Source: VXNJ01 sp009840625
Lineage (GTDB): Bacteria; Chloroflexota; UBA11872; VXNJ01
Assembly: GCA_965207915.1 (NCBI GenBank)
Contig: OZ242304.1
Coordinates: 806,001 to 870,000, forward strand
DNA length: 64,000 bases
Reading direction: 5' to 3'
In this document: positions 60,787-64,000 of the stretch, piece by piece
How positions within the stretch are numbered: position 1 is the stretch's first letter
Layout of the letters: each line of letters opens with the position of its first letter
Made by a program: the position numbers and the translations under genes
Notes under the pieces: model-generated
Databases searched by the model: none
The model's input: the letters and a program-made list of their open reading frames with translations, nothing else
Told to the model about the DNA's origin: nothing

Positions 60787-61001
60787 TCACATCATCCTTC
60801 CGCTTAACTTTTGCGTCCGCGCAGGGCCACGGCCGCGGCAAGGGTACTGGGTACCCCTGCAGCTGATTCTCGCGGCAACATGCTGAGGCGATCGCATTGC
60901 GCGGCGGCCGTTTGGCGGCCGGGTCGGCGAGTGGGCAACCGGCGGGTTCTAACCCCTTGATACTTTTCGCCCAAAAAGCTCTAACATCTAGGGCGATATG
61001 C

Positions 61002-61072
61002 GGCGGGGTAGCTCAGAGGTAGAGCAGGAGACTCATAAGCTCTTGGCCGTCGTTCGATTCCGACCCCCGCTA
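61002..61072 (+). tRNA. tRNA-Met(CAU)-like gene with irregular T-arm
   Basis: Acceptor GGCGGGG/CCCCGCT, standard D-arm (TAGCTCAGAGGTAGAGC), anticodon loop CTCATAA. The anticodon stem has an A-G mismatch next to the loop, and the T-arm reads GTCG-TTCGATTC-CGAC: four pairs and an 8-nt loop instead of five and seven, as if one G were lost. No CCA is encoded. It could be a decaying tRNA gene or an elongator Met with a sequence error. Confidence 0.7.
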
Positions 61073-61126
61073 CCGGTGACGCGGTCTGCGGCGCGCAACC
61101 GCCGGCAGCATCCGGTGAACCAACTT

Positions 61127-61213
61127 GCCGAAGTGGCGGAACTGGCAGACGCGCGGCGTTCAGGGCGCCGTGCTCGTACGAGCGTGTGGGTTCGAATCCC
61201 ACCTTCGGCACCA
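61127..61213 (+). tRNA. tRNA-Leu(CAG)
   Basis: Class II cloverleaf with acceptor GCCGAAG/CTTCGGC, anticodon stem CGGCG/CGCCG and loop TTCAGGG giving CAG, a long variable arm (TGCTCGTACGAGCG) and T-arm GTGGG-TTCGAAT-CCCAC. CCA is encoded. Confidence 0.95.
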
Positions 61214-61246
61214 ATACCGGAAACAAACTCAGGGAGATAGCGGACG

Positions 61247-61567
61247 ATGCGGATCCAGCTTCTCTGGTATCCGGACTGTCCTTCGCATCCGCAAGCGCGA
61301 GAAATGCTGGCGCGGACGCTCAAGGAACTGGGAATGGATGCGACCGTCGAAGAGATCTGCGTTCAAGATTGGGAACAGGCCCGCGAACACCGGTTTCCGG
61401 GGTCGCCGACGTTTCGCATCGACGGGGCGGACATAGACGAGGGCGGCGCGGCGGCGATGGGCGTGGCCCTTACCTGCCGGACATACGACCGGCCCGGTTC
61501 GGGATTTGGGCCGCTGCCTGAGAAAGGGCAGCTGGCGGACGCGATCCGGCGGGCCGCTAATCTTTAA
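61247..61567 (+). CDS. small thioredoxin-fold protein
   Basis: 106 residues. LLWYPDCPSHPQAREMLARTL opens like the alkylmercury-lyase-associated/(seleno)protein DF family, with a single Cys before CPSHP, and FPGSPTFRIDGADID is the cis-Pro (SPT) region of thioredoxin folds. A second conserved Cys is in VALTCRTYDRPG. Likely a thiol-redox or metal-handling protein; no partner gene is obvious. It begins 33 bp after tRNA-Leu. Confidence 0.75.
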   Translation: MRIQLLWYPDCPSHPQAREMLARTLKELGMDATVEEICVQDWEQAREHRFPGSPTFRIDGADIDEGGAAAMGVALTCRTYDRPGSGFGPLPEKGQLADAIRRAANL

Positions 61568-61634
61568 GACTGGAAATTAGTATCGCGCCGCGACCGCCGG
61601 CGCGGCCCGCCGCAGACTCGCGGAAAGGCGAACA

Positions 61635-62159
61635 ATGCCCCTAGCTCTCGGATCTTCAGCCCCCGATTTCTCCCTGCCCGCAACCACCGGCGAGACGGTT
61701 GCGTTAGCCGATCTGGGCGACGGACCGCGGCTGATCGTATTCACCTGCAACCACTGCCCGTACGCCAAAGCCTGGGAAGGCCGCCTAATCGATATCGGCA
61801 ACGATTACCGCGGTCGCATCGGGATGGCCGCGATCTGCTCGAACGACGTTGCCAACTATCCGGCCGACAGCTTCGAGAAGATGCGTGAACTGGCCGCGGC
61901 CCACTCCTACTCGTTCCCTTACCTGCACGACGAATCACAGGCGGTCGCGACCGCCTACCAGGCCCAGCACACCCCGGAAGTATTCCTATTCGACGCCGGA
62001 GGGTCGCTGGTGTACACCGGCGCGGTCGACGACAGCGTCGAAGCCGCCGAGGCCAGCGCCAGCTATCTCCGCGATGCCATCGACACGGTTCTGGCAGGCG
62101 GTTCGCCCCAGGTAGCATCCACCAAAGCGGTGGGCTGCACCATCAAGTGGGCGGCCTGA
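61635..62159 (+). CDS. thioredoxin-family peroxiredoxin-like protein (AhpC/TSA fold)
   Basis: 174 residues. GSSAPDFSLPATTGETVALADLG begins the AhpC-TSA/redoxin fold, IVFTCNHCPYAKAWEGRL carries the NHCPY active-site motif seen in this thioredoxin subgroup (one or two Cys), and HTPEVFLFDAGGSLVYTG is the cis-Pro region. It is likely a cytoplasmic thiol peroxidase or oxidoreductase. It follows the other thioredoxin-fold gene by 67 bp. Confidence 0.88.
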   Translation: MPLALGSSAPDFSLPATTGETVALADLGDGPRLIVFTCNHCPYAKAWEGRLIDIGNDYRGRIGMAAICSNDVANYPADSFEKMRELAAAHSYSFPYLHDESQAVATAYQAQHTPEVFLFDAGGSLVYTGAVDDSVEAAEASASYLRDAIDTVLAGGSPQVASTKAVGCTIKWAA

Positions 62160-62201
62160 CCGCCTAACGGTCGCCGCCGACCGACCGGCGGCGGCGCCCG
62201 G

Positions 62202-63302
62202 TCAAGTCGGCAGGCGGGCCTTGGAGATCTCCAGGCGATCGCGGCTGCCCAGTTCGGGGAACCGCTCGCCCGGAAGGGTCTGGTACCAGTAGGCCACCGA
62301 TGAGATGTCGTCCTGCAGGGGCAGGTAGCGACGCTCGGGGCGGTTACGCCAGCCCAGCGCCTGGATGGTCACCCGCAGGCGCCGGCGAAACCGCACCGGG
62401 TCCATGACGTGGAAGCGGTACATTGCGAACCGGCGGTTCTGGTTGTACGTCGCGGTCGAATCCTCCACTACCCGCACGCCCAGGAACGGTGTCGAGTAAT
62501 CGACGTAACGTCCTCCGACATCCCAGTTGTAGGCCCCGCCGAAATAGTCCTCCGTACCGGTCCCGCAGATGGTGGGGAATTCCCCGTCATCGTCGATGAA
62601 GAACTTGATCTCGCCCTCGCCCCACCAGCCGTCGTCGTTGGGTTGCCAGCCCATCGAACAGCCGACCAACTGGCCCTGGCCGCTGACCCCGTCCAATATC
62701 GTGTGGTCGGTTTTGTAGGGGAGCGGATTTGAGCGGCGGAACTGGGCGTGGAAGTAGGCCGCGTCCTCGTCGACCTGGGTCAGGACGTAATTGATCTGGT
62801 AGTAGCAGGGTACCTGCTCGGACGCCCGGTTTTCGATGGTTATCCGGGCGCGCCTGCGGAAGGGCATCTCCCAGAAGCAATTGACCCCGTTGTTGGGGTT
62901 GACCGAAACCGGCAGGGCATTCACTTGCGAGAACTTCTCCCACGGCTGGGCAAAGAAATCGCAAACCGGCACTTCGACCGATGGGTGCTCCTGATCGTCC
63001 CAGTAGAAGCGCAGGATGCACTCGCGGCGCACGATGCGTCCGGCGAACCACATACTCTGGATCGCTCCCGGACCTGCGATGTCGGCCAGCTCGAAAACTT
63101 CGCCGGATTGGATCCAGACCGCCGGGGCGACCTTCCAGCCTTTTCCCAGGTCGGCTGCCGCCTCGGCCCCGTAACCCTCCGTGGCCATTCCGCCGCGGCC
63201 GGGCGATCCGTCGGGGTTCTCGGCGCTGATCGACAGCGTCTGCGCGTCGGAAAGCCGCGCCAGATTGCCCAAGTGCAGACCCAGTCCGTTGAAACCGCCC
63301 AT
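62202..63302 (-). CDS. DUF2961 family protein (glycoside-processing enzyme fold)
   Basis: 366 residues. GPGAIQSMWFAG and RECILRFYWDDQEHPSVEVP near the N-terminus, NPNNGVNCFWEMPFRRRARI, and GEIKFFIDDDGEFPTICGTGTEDYFGGAY are the core DUF2961 blocks. The family folds as paired jelly-rolls and includes glycosidases. It is common in polysaccharide-using bacteria; the substrate is unknown. It is the convergent neighbour of the peroxiredoxin-like gene. Confidence 0.9.
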   Translation of the reverse strand: MGGFNGLGLHLGNLARLSDAQTLSISAENPDGSPGRGGMATEGYGAEAAADLGKGWKVAPAVWIQSGEVFELADIAGPGAIQSMWFAGRIVRRECILRFYWDDQEHPSVEVPVCDFFAQPWEKFSQVNALPVSVNPNNGVNCFWEMPFRRRARITIENRASEQVPCYYQINYVLTQVDEDAAYFHAQFRRSNPLPYKTDHTILDGVSGQGQLVGCSMGWQPNDDGWWGEGEIKFFIDDDGEFPTICGTGTEDYFGGAYNWDVGGRYVDYSTPFLGVRVVEDSTATYNQNRRFAMYRFHVMDPVRFRRRLRVTIQALGWRNRPERRYLPLQDDISSVAYWYQTLPGERFPELGSRDRLEISKARLPT

Positions 63303-63362
63303 AGCAGAATCCCTCTAAAAATCTTGTGCGTAGTAATGCGCCGGCGGGAGCATCCGCATGGA

Positions 63363-63680
63363 TTATCGAGCCAGCTTCACCGCCGTACCGTAGGCGACTA
63401 TCTCGGCCGCACCCTGGGCCAGGGTGGACGTGATGAAACGGGTCGCCAGGATCGCGTCGGCGTCCAGCGCCACGGCCTGTTCCACCATGCGGTCGATCGC
63501 CTGCTCGCGGGAATCGGCCAACAGCTTGGTGTACTCGTCAACTTCGCCGCCGACGATGTTGCGCAGCCCGGCCATGATGTCGCGCCCGATGTGCCGGGCC
63601 CGGACCGTGTTGCCACGCACCAGTCCGAGCGATTCGCTCACCTCGCGCCCGGGCAGGCTCTCGGTAGTCACTACTATCAA
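63363..63680 (-). CDS. YbjQ/UPF0145 family protein
   Basis: 105 residues from TTG 63680 (GGAGAGG upstream). IVVTTESLPGREVSESLGLVRG, then GLRNIVGGEVDEYTKLLADSRE and ALDADAILATRFITSTL are the signature of the YbjQ/DUF74 family of small pentameric proteins with possible metal or ligand binding. It overlaps the preceding membrane-protein gene by 4 bp. The longer frame upstream is a shadow of that gene. Confidence 0.9.
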   Translation of the reverse strand: MIVVTTESLPGREVSESLGLVRGNTVRARHIGRDIMAGLRNIVGGEVDEYTKLLADSREQAIDRMVEQAVALDADAILATRFITSTLAQGAAEIVAYGTAVKLAR

Positions 63681-63958
63681 TGCTTTACCTCTCCAAAGTC
63701 TTCGCGCCGGTTGCGCCTGACCTGCTGGATCAACACCGCCGCGAGCAACAGCAGTCCGCCGGCCCCCAGCGCCGGCAGTCCTATTCGCACCGCCAGCGGG
63801 ACATCGGGGTCGCCAATCACTTCTGAAATCAGCAGGAACGCCCAGTAGCCGCCGAGGAGCGCCGCGCCGGCGATCAACAGTACCAGCCCGGCGTGCAACA
63901 GGATCTTTGCGGCTTGTTCGACTTGTCCTCGCCTCGGGGCTGGCGACGTTTGAATCAT
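63677..63958 (-). CDS. small two-TM membrane protein upstream of YbjQ
   Basis: 93 residues. Two hydrophobic helices (HAGLVLLIAGAALLGGYWAF and VRIGLPALGAGGLLLLAAVL) and a basic C-terminus (QQVRRNRRED). Its end overlaps the YbjQ start by 4 bp, so the two are translationally coupled and may act together. Not otherwise recognised. Only 42 bp of the window lie beyond its start. Confidence 0.75.
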   Translation of the reverse strand: MIQTSPAPRRGQVEQAAKILLHAGLVLLIAGAALLGGYWAFLLISEVIGDPDVPLAVRIGLPALGAGGLLLLAAVLIQQVRRNRREDFGEVKH

Positions 63959-64000
63959 GCTCGTGACGGCAAGGCAATTCTCCCACCGCCGCCCTGCCGG

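Overview
The window is about 64 kb of GC-rich (by eye well above 60 %), densely coded bacterial DNA with frequent TTG and GTG starts, short spacers and several 4-bp start/stop overlaps. Gene content (RicT-like PSP1 protein, full ilv-leu operon with citramalate synthase, DUF3604 and DUF2961 enzymes, PhyH dioxygenase, Rieske/amidohydrolase pair, D-glutamate-cyclase-like protein, no outer-membrane machinery) fits an uncultured Chloroflexota lineage, possibly marine or sponge-associated. That placement is inference.

Region 1 (1-11.5 kb) is mixed metabolism: cupin, PhyH, hydroxyacid dehydrogenase, rsmI, GlcE-like protein, an NCS2 transporter with an unusual cytoplasmic tail, an MFS exporter, tRNA-Pro, a ThDP enzyme, amidohydrolase + Rieske protein, and an isolated nuoB. 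Region 2 (11.5-21.6 kb, minus strand) is the branched-chain amino-acid operon ilvB-ilvN-ilvC-leuA-leuC-leuD-leuB-cimA. I find two unlisted leader peptides: a Val-rich one before ilvB and a Leu-rich, probably leaderless one between ilvC and leuA, each next to a strong hairpin, so both arms look attenuator-controlled. Region 3 (21.6-38.9 kb) holds a metallo-hydrolase, a membrane protein, an orphan sugar-binding-like protein with a His-rich tail, a molybdenum hydroxylase large subunit, an inositol-phosphatase family protein, a DUF3604 protein, a rhodanese/MoeB/SDR/serine acetyltransferase group, proS, a threonine-synthase-like gene whose zinc ribbon implies a CTG start, two lipoproteins and a D-glutamate-cyclase-like protein.

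Region 4 (39.9-52.4 kb, minus strand) is the highlight: a ribosomal peptide (proteusin/TOMM-type) cluster. It has an 83-residue precursor with a nitrile-hydratase-like leader and a five-residue core Leu-Cys-Cys-Cys-Trp, a flavin tryptophan-halogenase-like enzyme, an unknown protein, a fused E1-like/YcaO cyclodehydratase, a terpene-cyclase-like barrel carrying its own NHLP leader domain, two NHLM ABC transporters (one with a C39 peptidase) and a very short HlyD-like protein. The simplest reading is three thiazolines plus a halogenated C-terminal Trp, leader removal after Ala-Gly, and export. No azoline dehydrogenase or flavin reductase is visible.

Region 5 (52.7-64 kb) starts with an AlkB-type membrane monooxygenase fused to a degenerate GlnE-like adenylyltransferase, then a membrane-spermidine-synthase fusion, a CAU tRNA followed by a lower-GC single-gene insert ending at a degenerate copy of the tRNA 3' end, DUF1801 and DUF4389 genes, two more tRNAs (one with an irregular T-arm), two thioredoxin-fold proteins, a DUF2961 protein, a YbjQ-family protein and a small membrane protein. 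No CRISPR array, transposase, integrase, rRNA or replication origin was seen.
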